Made by a program: the position numbers and the translations under genes. Under the pieces are notes generated by a model. That model was not told the DNA's origin, ran no database searches, and worked only from the letters and a program-made list of their open reading frames with translations. Positions 26,729-35,284 of a stretch of 64,000 bases of DNA are shown here, in pieces (position 1 is the stretch's first letter; each line of letters opens with the position of its first letter). The stretch is taken from positions 73,637-137,636 of the forward strand of contig CAZXQO010000005.1 of the NCBI GenBank assembly GCA_964643075.1, in the 5' to 3' direction. The DNA comes from Desulfocucumis sp964643075. Its GTDB lineage: Bacteria; Bacillota; Desulfotomaculia; Desulfotomaculales; Desulfocucumaceae.

Positions 26729-27146
26729 TGCTATTTTATACTACACAAACAGTTGAGTAAAACCTGTTTTCTGTTACAAACTATCACCCATCCGCTTATT
26801 GAACGGCTACAGCTATCTATATATAAATCTGTTTTACGGCATCCCGATAACAAGACATATGTCTTGTTATCGGGATGTTTCAACCTTTTAGTAATCCATG
26901 AAAAAATGTTTATTAACTATTCAACATTATGATTATTAAAATGAAGGAGAACTATTAAAAAACAAAAATCGCTGTACATAAAATCAACTGGTTGTTAAAA
27001 TATTCAAAGAAGTCAAAAAATAAAGCCTGACAGTGATGGTGTATTACTGGGGATTGGCATGTTTTTTGCTCATCTCTTTTAGATATAACGATATTGCGTG
27101 GCCTTAACAAGGCGGCATACCCTGTCAAAAACAAGGAGGAGTTGCT
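26729..27146. other. Intergenic region with a 38-base perfect palindrome
   Basis: No gene seen in about 420 bases. Positions 26840-26877 form an exact 38-base palindrome with no spacer (arm CATCCCGATAACAAGACAT). It is followed by only three T, so a normal terminator is not obvious. The remaining sequence is AT-rich and should contain the promoter of the acyl-CoA dehydrogenase/etf operon. Confidence 0.6.
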
Positions 27147-28286
27147 ATGTTTTTTAAATTGACGGAAGAACAGGAACTGTTGAAGAAAACGGTAAGGGAC
27201 TTTGCAGAAAATGAAATTGCCCCCAAGGCTGCGGAAATGGATGAGAAAGAGGAATACGACTGGAGTTTATGGACAAAGATGGCCGAGATGGGCCTTAGCG
27301 GCATACCCTTTCCCGATGATTACGAGGGAGCGGGTATGGATAATATTAGTTACGCCATAGCCGTAGAAGAACTCAGCCGCGTTTGCGCTTCCAGTGGTGT
27401 TCTCGTTTCGGCCCACACATCCCTGTGCGCCTGGCCAATATATCACTTTGGAACAGAGGAACAGAAACAAAAATACCTCATTCTGTTGGCTAACGGAGAT
27501 AAAATCGGCGCCATGGGTTTAACCGAACCTGCTGCGGGCACCGATGCAGGCGCAACCAAAACAACTGCGGTGCTTGACGGGGACGAATACGTGCTTAACG
27601 GCACCAAAATATTTATTACAAATGCTTTTCAAGCAGATATTTATGTAATTATTGCAGTTACCGACAAAAGCCTTAAACATAAAGGTATATCCGCTTTTAT
27701 AGTAGAAAAGGGAACGCCGGGCTTTACCTTTGGCAAGAAAGAACACAAACTTGGCATACGCGCATCCGCCACGTACGAACTGGTTTTTGAAAACTGCCGC
27801 ATACCGAAGGAAAACCTGCTGGGGCAGGAAGGCACGGGCTTTAAAATTATTATGATGACCCTGGACGGCGGGCGCATAGGAATTGCAGCACAGGCTGTCG
27901 GCATTGCTCAGGGAGCTTATGAAGCCGCCATTAATTACAGTAAGGTTCGGGAGCAGTTCGGCAAGCCCATATCGGCAAATCAGGGTGTACAGTGGATGCT
28001 GGCGGATATGGCAACCAAGATAGAAGCAGCAAGGCTGCTGGTATATAGAGCTGCCTGGCTGAAGGATAACAAACTTCCTTACAGTAAAGAAGCTGCCATG
28101 GCTAAAGTATTTTCCTCTGAAGCGGCCATGTGGATTACCACCAAGGCGGTACAAATTTTTGGCGGTTACGGCTACACCAGGGAATATCCGGTTGAACGCA
28201 TGATGCGAGACGCCAAAATTACAGAGATATATGAGGGCACCAGCGAGGTACAGCGCATGGTCATTGCCGCCAGTATTTTAAAATAG
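27147..28286 (+). CDS. Acyl-CoA dehydrogenase (short-chain, Etf-linked)
   Basis: A 379-residue flavoprotein of the butyryl-CoA dehydrogenase group. GLTEPAAGTDAGATKT near residue 125, GTKIFITNAFQAD, FGGYGYTREYPVERMMRD near 345 and YEGTSEVQRMVIA near 365 with the catalytic glutamate are intact. Strong AAGGAGGAG precedes the ATG. It is followed within 26 bases by etfB and then etfA, so its redox partner is encoded with it. In related anaerobes this trio can oxidise acyl-CoA or reduce enoyl-CoA with electron bifurcation; direction cannot be told from sequence. Confidence 0.94.
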   Translation: MFFKLTEEQELLKKTVRDFAENEIAPKAAEMDEKEEYDWSLWTKMAEMGLSGIPFPDDYEGAGMDNISYAIAVEELSRVCASSGVLVSAHTSLCAWPIYHFGTEEQKQKYLILLANGDKIGAMGLTEPAAGTDAGATKTTAVLDGDEYVLNGTKIFITNAFQADIYVIIAVTDKSLKHKGISAFIVEKGTPGFTFGKKEHKLGIRASATYELVFENCRIPKENLLGQEGTGFKIIMMTLDGGRIGIAAQAVGIAQGAYEAAINYSKVREQFGKPISANQGVQWMLADMATKIEAARLLVYRAAWLKDNKLPYSKEAAMAKVFSSEAAMWITTKAVQIFGGYGYTREYPVERMMRDAKITEIYEGTSEVQRMVIAASILK

Positions 28287-28311
28287 AGAAAGGTGTGACA
28301 GGAGGAAGACA

Positions 28312-29082
28312 ATGAAAATTGTTGTTTTAATGAAACAAGTATTTGATACCGAGGCAAAGATAACCCTTGACAGCAACGGAAAAATTAACAAACAGGGCGT
28401 CAGCCTGGTAATGAACCCCTACGATGAGTATGCTGTGGAACTGGGTCTGCGCATCAAGGAAAAATTAAAGGGAGAAGTGACTGTAGTCAGCGCCGGTGGT
28501 GATGAGGTCCAGAGAACACTGCGTCAATCCCTGGCCATGGGCGCCGATAAGGCTGTTCTTATAGATCCAGGCACTGAGGAAATTGACGAGTTCACCACCG
28601 CCACCATACTGGCCAAAGCAGTGGGTGGCATGGAGTATGATATTATTCTCGGCGGCTTCAAGGCCATTGACGACGGTTCGGTCCAGGTATGCGGCAGGGT
28701 AGCGGAAATACTGGGCGTACCCGTGGTTAACATGGTTACCCAGGCCGAAGTGGAAGAAGGCAAGGCCGTAGCTACCTGTGACATAGACGGCGGCAACGCC
28801 GTTATCGAGGTTAGCCTGCCTGCAGTTCTGACGGTGCAGAAGGGTGGAATCGAACCCCGTTATCCCTCCATGAAGGGTATTATGCAGGCCAAGAAAAAAC
28901 CGATGCAGAAAATAGGTCTTGGTGATATCGGCCTGGACGCGGCCCAGGTTGCTCCCAAGGTAAAAGCCCTGAATTTCTTTATGCCTGCTGCCAGGGCAGC
29001 CGGTAGAATCGTCCCCGGCGAACCGGCTGAGGCTGCCCGTGAGTTGGTCAGGCTCCTCAGGGAAGAGGCCAAGGTTATATAA
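28312..29082 (+). CDS. etfB: Electron transfer flavoprotein beta subunit
   Basis: A 256-residue EtfB. It begins MKIVVLMKQVFDTEAKI, has MNPYDEYAVELGLRIKE near residue 35, the nucleotide-site region SLAMGADKAVLID near 74, and the recognition-loop stretch SLPAVLTVQKGGIEPRYPS near 168. AGGAGGAAG precedes the ATG. It pairs with etfA 70 bases downstream to form the FAD-containing carrier for the acyl-CoA dehydrogenase. Confidence 0.94.
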   Translation: MKIVVLMKQVFDTEAKITLDSNGKINKQGVSLVMNPYDEYAVELGLRIKEKLKGEVTVVSAGGDEVQRTLRQSLAMGADKAVLIDPGTEEIDEFTTATILAKAVGGMEYDIILGGFKAIDDGSVQVCGRVAEILGVPVVNMVTQAEVEEGKAVATCDIDGGNAVIEVSLPAVLTVQKGGIEPRYPSMKGIMQAKKKPMQKIGLGDIGLDAAQVAPKVKALNFFMPAARAAGRIVPGEPAEAARELVRLLREEAKVI

Positions 29083-29152
29083 TTTTATAACAAAACGGCA
29101 TGCTTATTAATTAAAAAGAGCTTTTACCGGCAGATAGGAGGTTTTTAATAGT

Positions 29153-30133
29153 ATGGCAAAAGGGATCTGGGTATTTGCAGAACAGCGCAATGAAGAAATT
29201 AAAAAGGTAACCTATGAATTGTTAAGTGCGGGCCGCAAGGCAGCCGATGCCCTGGGCGAAGAGCTTTGTGCCGTTTTGATGGGCAAGGGAATCAGCAGCC
29301 TGGCGGGAAAACTGGGAGAATACGGTGCAGACAAGGTAATTGTGGTGGATGCGGATGCGCTGGAAAACTACACCACTGATGCCTACACCAATGTATTAGC
29401 TGATCTGGCCAAAGAGCATCAGCCTACAGCCATCTTACTGGCCTGCTCCGTGGCCGGCCGCGATCTGGCAGCGCAGGTGGCGCAACGTTTGGGCACCGGC
29501 CTAATGACTGACTGCACAGACATAGCCATGGAAGACGGGCAACTGGTTTTTACACGACCCATATATGCCGGCAAAGCTTTCGTCAAAGCTGCCTGTCCGG
29601 AAGTCCGCCCTGTAATGGCCACCATCCGCCACAACGTGCTGGCAGCAGACGCACCCCAGACCGGCCGCGCGGCTGAAACCGTACCGGTAAATGCCGGTGC
29701 CGGTGATGTACGTCAGGTTATCAAAGAAATCATAAAACAGATCAGCACCCGCCCGGAGTTAACTGAGGCAGACGTTATTGTATCCGGCGGCCGCGGTATG
29801 AAGGGACCTGAAAACTTCGCCATCCTAGAGGAATTGGCAGATGTGCTGGGTGCTGCCGTTGGCGCTTCCAGGGCAGCGGTTGACGCCGGCTGGCTGTCCC
29901 ATTCCTTCCAGGTGGGCCAGACTGGTAAAACTGTGTCACCGGTGCTTTATATAGCCTGTGGAATTTCCGGCGCCATTCAGCATCTGGCCGGCATGAGTTC
30001 CTCCAAGTGCATAGTGGCCATTAATAAGGATCCGGAAGCCAACATATTCAAGGTTGCCGATTACGGCATAGTGGGCGATTTGTTCGAAGTTGTGCCCCTG
30101 CTAAAGGAAGAAATGAAAAAACTTCTGGTATAA
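29153..30133 (+). CDS. etfA: Electron transfer flavoprotein alpha subunit
   Basis: A 326-residue EtfA. The N-terminal half has IWVFAEQRN and the ALENYTTDAY region; the C-terminal FAD domain carries VIVSGGRGMKGPENF near residue 207, GASRAAVDAGWL near 238 and YIACGISGAIQHLAGM near 270. Length is standard with no ferredoxin domain fused. RBS AGGAGG lies upstream. A repeat insertion separates it from the HdrD-like gene that follows. Confidence 0.94.
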   Translation: MAKGIWVFAEQRNEEIKKVTYELLSAGRKAADALGEELCAVLMGKGISSLAGKLGEYGADKVIVVDADALENYTTDAYTNVLADLAKEHQPTAILLACSVAGRDLAAQVAQRLGTGLMTDCTDIAMEDGQLVFTRPIYAGKAFVKAACPEVRPVMATIRHNVLAADAPQTGRAAETVPVNAGAGDVRQVIKEIIKQISTRPELTEADVIVSGGRGMKGPENFAILEELADVLGAAVGASRAAVDAGWLSHSFQVGQTGKTVSPVLYIACGISGAIQHLAGMSSSKCIVAINKDPEANIFKVADYGIVGDLFEVVPLLKEEMKKLLV

Positions 30134-30183
30134 ATTGGGAGCATTACTTTTCAAAATTAGTTAATAAGTTGGAAATTTAGCTA

Positions 30184-30340
30184 ATACTAACTACAGCGTA
30201 ATATTGCTTATTTCGCTATGCCCGCTACGCCATGGGGACGGTTCCATCGCTTTCCCTTCGGTCCTTCGCTACGCTTCGGAAGCGCTCGAACCGTCCCCAT
30301 GGCTCCGCTAACGTTTAGTTTGCGCTGTAGTACTAACCCA
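30184..30340. repeat. Dispersed GC-rich repeat (family A), nested inverted repeat
   Basis: Outer arms ACTACAGCG (30190-30198) and CGCTGTAGT (30323-30331) enclose inner arms GCCATGGGGACGGTTC (30229-30244) and its exact complement (30288-30303), with a further CTTCG-rich hairpin at the centre. The inner arm shares the ACCGTCCCC block with 7484-7730. It could fold as one long cruciform in the transcript between etfA and the Fe-S gene. Confidence 0.75.
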
Positions 30341-30380
30341 AGAAGGTGTGTCCCCAAACCTTAATTAAGGAGGAAACCCA

Positions 30381-31535
30381 ATGTCAGAACTAATGGTTTT
30401 CGATGAAGTAAGGGAAGCCATTGTTATGTCCGGCGGCGAAGAAATTGAAAAATGCATGCAGTGCGGAGTATGCGCCGGCTCATGTCCCTGGGGCAGAATG
30501 GAAGAAAAATCTGAATTTAACATCAGGGCCATGTTCCACATGGGCAGGCTGGGATATGACGGCTACGAGTCGGATGACTACCTTTTCGCCTGCACCACCT
30601 GCAACCAGTGCGCCGTGAGATGCCCACGGGGCATTAAAATTCCCGATGTGGTACGTTCAATGCGCAGCGTTATAGCAGAAACAGGCGGTATACCCAAAAA
30701 CCTAAAAGCGGTATTGGGCAGTATCAATAGCCAGGGCAACCCCTGGTCCCAGGAGCGCGGCGAGCGTACGGCTTGGCTGAAAGGTGTAGAGGTTCCTGAA
30801 TATACCCCGGACAAAGAGTATTTGCTGTTTGTCTGCTGTACCAGCGCCTATGACGGCCGCAGCCAGAAAGTGGCCAGATCCGTAGTGGAACTCCTGCAGG
30901 CCGCGGGAGTAAGCTTCGGTATAATCGGGGTGGAGGAACAGTGCTGCGGTGAGTCGGTGCGGAAAATAGGCGCCGAGGAAGATTTCACCAGGCTGGCCGA
31001 GTATAACATTGGTCTGTACAACAAAAAAGGGGTCAAAAAAATAATCACCACATCGCCGCACTGTTATTACACCTTCAAAAACGAGTATCCGGAATTTGGC
31101 GGCGAATTTGAAGTATATCACTACACCCAGTTGCTGGATGAAATGATAGCCCAGGACAAACTTAAACTTTCCAAGCCGGTGGGCGGTAAAGTAATTTATC
31201 ATGAGCCCTGCTATCTGGGAAGGCACAGCAAAACTTTTGATGCTCCCAGGAACTTGATGTCTTCTGTCCCTGAGCTACAATTAGTGGAATTTGAAGGCAA
31301 TAAGGACAACAGCCTTTGCTGCAGCGGCGGCGGCGCCAGGATATGGATGGAAACCAAGGCCGGTCAGAGGTTTTCCGACGTTAAGATAAAAGAAGCGGCA
31401 GAGAAGGAAGCTCAGATTGTGGCCACAGCCTGTCCCTATTGCATTGTAATGCTGGAAGACAGCCTGAAAAACCTGAGTAAGGATGATGTTATGACAGTAA
31501 AGGATATAAGTGAGATTTTAAGGGAAAGTCTGTAG
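30381..31535 (+). CDS. HdrD-like iron-sulfur protein (two 4Fe-4S, two CCG domains)
   Basis: A 384-residue cytoplasmic or membrane-associated electron carrier. Two ferredoxin motifs are near residues 24-35 (CMQCGVCAGSC) and 73-84 (CTTCNQCAVRC). The C-terminal part holds two CCG-type cysteine domains: EEQCCGESVRKIG near 193 and CCSGGGARIW near 313, as in heterodisulfide reductase HdrD and lactate/glycolate oxidase subunits. Downstream of acd-etfBA it probably moves electrons between ETF and the membrane quinone pool or another partner. Strong RBS AAGGAGG. Confidence 0.88.
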   Translation: MSELMVFDEVREAIVMSGGEEIEKCMQCGVCAGSCPWGRMEEKSEFNIRAMFHMGRLGYDGYESDDYLFACTTCNQCAVRCPRGIKIPDVVRSMRSVIAETGGIPKNLKAVLGSINSQGNPWSQERGERTAWLKGVEVPEYTPDKEYLLFVCCTSAYDGRSQKVARSVVELLQAAGVSFGIIGVEEQCCGESVRKIGAEEDFTRLAEYNIGLYNKKGVKKIITTSPHCYYTFKNEYPEFGGEFEVYHYTQLLDEMIAQDKLKLSKPVGGKVIYHEPCYLGRHSKTFDAPRNLMSSVPELQLVEFEGNKDNSLCCSGGGARIWMETKAGQRFSDVKIKEAAEKEAQIVATACPYCIVMLEDSLKNLSKDDVMTVKDISEILRESL

Positions 31536-31543
31536 TGCTGTAA

Positions 31544-31572
31544 CCCGGCAAATGCGCAGGCGTTTGCCGGGA
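31544..31572. terminator. Hairpin between the HdrD-like gene and hflX
   Basis: CCCGGCAAATGC ... GCGTTTGCCGGG is a 12-base stem with one G-U pair, lying between convergent genes; the T tract is poor on both sides. Confidence 0.6.
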
Positions 31573-31590
31573 GAAAAGTTCTTACTGCAT

Positions 31591-32859
31591 TTAGCAACTT
31601 GTTCCGTTTAAACGGGCGCTAATTCTATTCGCCCATAGCTCGTCTATTTCCACGTCCAGTTCCATGCCGTCACTGCGATGCTGGCGGCGCAGTATTTTAC
31701 CGTTTCCGTGAAGTAGAGGGAGTAATGAAGATTTGTTATGGGGAATGAAAAAGGTTTTAATTATTTTTTTGCCGGACAGGTGTTCGGCTATTTTTTGTAA
31801 TAAACCGTCGATGTTGAAACCGGTTTTGGCTGCTATTAAAACCATCTCTTTTTCCGTGGGCTGGCCAAGAGGATAGTTGGCATCAATCTGATCGGCCTTG
31901 TTGTATACCATAATGCTAGGTTTAGCAATGGCATCCAGTGACGATAAAACCTTATCCACCGCCTTGACCTGAGCTTCCAGATTCGGGTGGCTGGCGTCGG
32001 CCACATGCAGTAGTAAATCTGCTTCTACCACCTCTTCCAGGGTAGCCCTGAAGGCAGCCACCAGGTGATGCGGGAGGTTGCTGATAAATCCTACGGTATC
32101 TGAAACCAGTACGGTCCGGTTGTCCGGCAGGACCACCTTACGGGTGGTGGGGTCCAGGGTGGCGAATAACTTATCCTCCACCAGCACCTCGGATCCGGTA
32201 AGGGTATTAAGCAGGGTGGATTTTCCCGCATTCGTATAACCCACCAGGGCTATCAGGGGAAAGGGGACTTTTTTTCTGCCGCTCCGCAGTAGGGCGCGGT
32301 GCTTTTTAATCTCATCGATTTCATGCCGGAGGTCGGATATTCTTTTTCTTATTCTTCTGCGGTCCGCCTCCAGCTTTGTTTCACCGGGACCTCTGGTGCC
32401 TATACCGCCACCCAGTCTGGACAACTGTATACCCATTCCGGTGAGGCGGGGCAGCATATAATTCAGCTGGGCCAGTTCCACCTGGAGCTTACCCTCCCGG
32501 GTCCGGGCCCTTTGGGCGAAAATATCCAGTATCAGCTGAGTCCGGTCAATAACTCTGGTATCAAGCGCTTCCCCCAGGTTTCTGGCCTGGGCAGGGGAAA
32601 GCTCCCGGTCACAAATGACCAGGTCCACTTCCAGGTCTGATAGTGCACCCTTTATTTCCTCGATTTTGCCCTTGCCTAAAAAAGTTGCTGCGCCTGGCCG
32701 GTTTCTTTTCTGCAAGGACCAACCAGTTACCATGGCTCCCGCCGTTTCTACCAGACGCACCAACTCTTGTATGGACTCATGCGCATCCAAATCATTCTTA
32801 CCGGGGAGTTCCACTCCAATCAGGTAGGCCCTTTCAGGAACCGGGCTATTGTTTTCCAT
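31591..32859 (-). CDS. hflX: GTPase HflX
   Basis: A 422-residue ribosome-associated GTPase that helps split stalled 70S ribosomes. The N-terminal domain has GAATFLGKGKIEEI near residue 55 and QLSRLGGGIGTRGPGETKLE near 150; the G domain has G1 LVGYTNAGKSTL near 200, G3 DTVGFISNLP near 246 and G4 YNKAD near 318. ATG 32859 has AAAAGGTG upstream; a longer reading from 32874 adds five residues. Confidence 0.93.
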   Translation of the reverse strand: MENNSPVPERAYLIGVELPGKNDLDAHESIQELVRLVETAGAMVTGWSLQKRNRPGAATFLGKGKIEEIKGALSDLEVDLVICDRELSPAQARNLGEALDTRVIDRTQLILDIFAQRARTREGKLQVELAQLNYMLPRLTGMGIQLSRLGGGIGTRGPGETKLEADRRRIRKRISDLRHEIDEIKKHRALLRSGRKKVPFPLIALVGYTNAGKSTLLNTLTGSEVLVEDKLFATLDPTTRKVVLPDNRTVLVSDTVGFISNLPHHLVAAFRATLEEVVEADLLLHVADASHPNLEAQVKAVDKVLSSLDAIAKPSIMVYNKADQIDANYPLGQPTEKEMVLIAAKTGFNIDGLLQKIAEHLSGKKIIKTFFIPHNKSSLLPLLHGNGKILRRQHRSDGMELDVEIDELWANRISARLNGTSC

Positions 32860-33111
32860 ACAACACCTTTTCATATAATTTTATGTATATCATTATAGCT
32901 TTTTCAGCTAATAAATAATATCAATATGTTTACGGGCAAAAATTTTATAGCTGTTCTAAAGCGTATGTGGTACTTTTAATGCCATAGGAGGATTTTCCAC
33001 CTTTCTGTTAAATTTTATCAATATGTCCTTATGTTTTTTACACTAGCGGGCATGATTTTTCTGGAACTATAAAAATCTCTGATTACCCGATATGGAAGGA
33101 TACTATTTTAA

Positions 33112-34248
33112 ATGGGTGAGCTTATCACCAGAGGAAAATTTATTATTATAATCATAGTACTCATGTGTTTATTGGCTTCCCGTTTTTTTCCGGACAGCAC
33201 CCTGGCGGGATTTAATGCCAGAGTCAGGGAGTATGTATACTCCGGAGAGAAAGGCACTGAGGCTTCAGAAATACCGCCAATTGATGCAGCAGTTGAAAAA
33301 AAGCCGGTACTGATAAACCTTGCCGGGGACGTGCTGCTGGCCTCAGGGGTAGGAAAAATAATGGCTCAAAAGGGAGTGGACTATCCCTGGGAGAATGTGT
33401 CCGGTCTTTTAAGTGCAGGGGATATAACGGCTGCGAATCTGGAATGCTGCATTAGTACGGGAGGACTTCCGGAGCCGGAAAAGAAATATACCTTCAGGGC
33501 ACCGCCTGCTGTTCTGGATGGCGCGAGAAGGGCCGGGGTGGACGTTTTTACTCTTGCTAATAACCATGTCCTGGATTTCGGTTATCCGGCCATGGCAGAT
33601 ACGCTGGCCAATCTACAGCGCATGGGCATACTGTTTACCGGAGCAGGCCTGAACCTTGAACAGGCCCTGACTCCGGTAATAGTTGACAAAAGAGGTTTGA
33701 AAGTGGGCTTTTTGGCCTTGACCAGGGTATTTCCGCACGGTTCATGGGTGGCTGGCCCTGAAAAATGGGGTGTAGCCAGTGGTTATGACCAGCGCGTAGT
33801 TAAGGAGACAGTGAAATCCCTGGCTGAAAATTCGGATTTTGTGGTGGTTAGTGTACATTGGGGGAAGGAATTGGCTGATTATCCCAGTCGGGATCAAATA
33901 ATTTTTGGCCACATACTGGTGGATGCCGGGGCGGATGTTGTCATCGGACATCATCCGCATGTTATACAAGGTATAGAATTTTATAATAATAAAGTTATCG
34001 CGTATAGCACAGGCAATTTTATTTTCACCTCGTCTTCCTTTAAATCCAGGGAAGGGATTATATTCCAGGTGGAAGCTGAAAACGGGCGGATCGCCCGGGC
34101 CAGGGCTATACCTACCGGTATTTTCAATGCTCAGCCCAGAGTTTTGTCCGGAACGGACAGACAGAGGGTGCTGAAAAGGCTCAATACTCTTTCCAAGGGC
34201 ATGAACACGGAAATTGACGGAGAAGGTTTTTTGACGCCTCAGACGTAG
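33112..34248 (+). CDS. CapA-family protein, membrane-anchored metallophosphatase fold
   Basis: A 378-residue protein with an uncleaved N-terminal segment (FIIIIIVLMCLLASRFF, residues 10-26) and an extracellular CapA/PgsA-like domain. Metal-site stretches are LAGDVLLASGVG near 74, AANLECCIS near 107, TLANNHVLDFGY near 146, VVSVHWGKELADYP near 246 and VVIGHHPHVIQG near 282. Relatives take part in poly-gamma-glutamate capsule formation, but no capB/capC lie nearby, so a different envelope role is equally possible. The ribosome site is weak. Confidence 0.85.
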   Translation: MGELITRGKFIIIIIVLMCLLASRFFPDSTLAGFNARVREYVYSGEKGTEASEIPPIDAAVEKKPVLINLAGDVLLASGVGKIMAQKGVDYPWENVSGLLSAGDITAANLECCISTGGLPEPEKKYTFRAPPAVLDGARRAGVDVFTLANNHVLDFGYPAMADTLANLQRMGILFTGAGLNLEQALTPVIVDKRGLKVGFLALTRVFPHGSWVAGPEKWGVASGYDQRVVKETVKSLAENSDFVVVSVHWGKELADYPSRDQIIFGHILVDAGADVVIGHHPHVIQGIEFYNNKVIAYSTGNFIFTSSSFKSREGIIFQVEAENGRIARARAIPTGIFNAQPRVLSGTDRQRVLKRLNTLSKGMNTEIDGEGFLTPQT

Positions 34249-34348
34249 GCAGAACAAAGATAACTGACAGAGGCGCGAGTCGTCTGGGTCAAGCTAATCG
34301 GAGTTTTTCTTTTTCAGGGTTATTTTTTTAAAGTTAAGGAGGTTTGTA

Positions 34349-34750
34349 GTGCTGTATACAGTGGTTACTGCAGCAATAATGGTGGAGAACGGCAGGGTGC
34401 TGCTGGCCCAGAGAAAGAAAGACGCGCAGCTGGCCTTGAAATGGGAGTTTCCAGGTGGAAAAATAGAACCCGGGGAGACTCCGGAAGACTGCCTGGCCAG
34501 AGAGCTTAAAGAAGAGTTGAATATGGATGTAGCCGTATTGGATATTTTTATGGCGGTAGCCCACAGCTACGGCACCAGGAATATTCTGCTGCTGGCTTAT
34601 TTCTGCCGGAGGTTGGGAGGTGTTCCGATGCTCAGGCAGTGTAATGATTTTTCCTGGGTAGAAATAGCAGATATTATGAAATACGACCTGGCGGAAGCTG
34701 ACTTGCCCATAGCTATAAAATTACAGGGGGAGAGAAAAAGTCATGCGTAA
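34349..34750 (+). CDS. NUDIX hydrolase, MutT/8-oxo-dGTP diphosphatase type
   Basis: A 133-residue MutT-like protein that should hydrolyse oxidised or non-canonical nucleoside triphosphates. VTAAIMVENGRVLLAQRKK starts the fold and the NUDIX box GGKIEPGETPEDCLAREL runs from residue 36, ending EELNMDV. GTG start behind AAGGAGG. Its 3' end overlaps the next gene by eight bases, showing coupling with an uncharacterised protein. Confidence 0.88.
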   Translation: MLYTVVTAAIMVENGRVLLAQRKKDAQLALKWEFPGGKIEPGETPEDCLARELKEELNMDVAVLDIFMAVAHSYGTRNILLLAYFCRRLGGVPMLRQCNDFSWVEIADIMKYDLAEADLPIAIKLQGERKSHA

Positions 34751-35057
34751 AGAAAGGCCTTCCTTTGAAAAGTTCAAGGAATATTTTTTTGAGGTTTTAA
34801 AAGAAGAGATCCCAGAACACGAGATTGCCGGTAATACCAATTGGGGGGGACTGGAAAATGAAGAAACAAGGAAAAAGATTTTACATTCCCTGAAGGCCGG
34901 TCTGGAGGGAGAATACAATGTTGAGCTGGTTATAACCACGGATTTATACAACGCGGACTGTTCTCTGGAGGGTTTGGCATCCAGATTGCACCATGTGTTT
35001 TCCACGGTTTATCTCATGGAAAGGATAAATGACAAAATAAGGGCCAGGCAGCACTGA
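34743..35057 (+). CDS. Uncharacterised 104-residue protein coupled to the MutT-like gene
   Basis: A charged, mostly helical soluble protein (for example KFKEYFFEVLKEEIPEHE, and GLASRLHHVFSTVYLMERI at the end). I do not recognise a family. The eight-base overlap with the upstream NUDIX gene, a plausible GGGGGAGAG ribosome site in that gene and normal codon use support it as real. Function unknown. Confidence 0.7.
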   Translation: MRKERPSFEKFKEYFFEVLKEEIPEHEIAGNTNWGGLENEETRKKILHSLKAGLEGEYNVELVITTDLYNADCSLEGLASRLHHVFSTVYLMERINDKIRARQH

Positions 35058-35123
35058 AATTCCATGTTTTACAGCTTGGTTAGGAATCGGCAGCACTGTA
35101 TAATTATAGTTGGACAACCATAA

Positions 35124-35266
35124 ATCCGGCCGAATCCCTGACGATGTACAGGGTACGGGGGAAAAATTTAAGCGGGGTGAATCTGCTGCCTTTCCAAGTG
35201 AGGTGAATTCGTCAAGGCACGGTAGGGTGTCTCCCATCCGAACCCATCAACTAACTTCGGAGGCCA
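35124..35266 (+). ncRNA. Cyclic di-AMP riboswitch (ydaO/yuaA)
   Basis: The leader contains the family's conserved blocks in order: GGCCGAATCCCTG, GGGTACGGGGGA, GCGGGGTGAATC, and finally CCGAACCCATCAACTAAC followed by TTCGGAGGC. These match the ydaO-yuaA motif. Known relatives control cell-wall hydrolases and osmotic/K+ genes and turn expression off when c-di-AMP is high. It ends 19 bases before the start of the LysM/SleB-type gene, consistent with that target. No clear terminator is visible, so the output may be translational. Confidence 0.9.
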
Positions 35267-35284
35267 TACGGGAGGACTGACAAC

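Noticed and set aside
27519..28154. 211-codon minus-strand frame inside the acyl-CoA dehydrogenase
   Set aside because: Antisense to a conserved gene and without plausible protein features.
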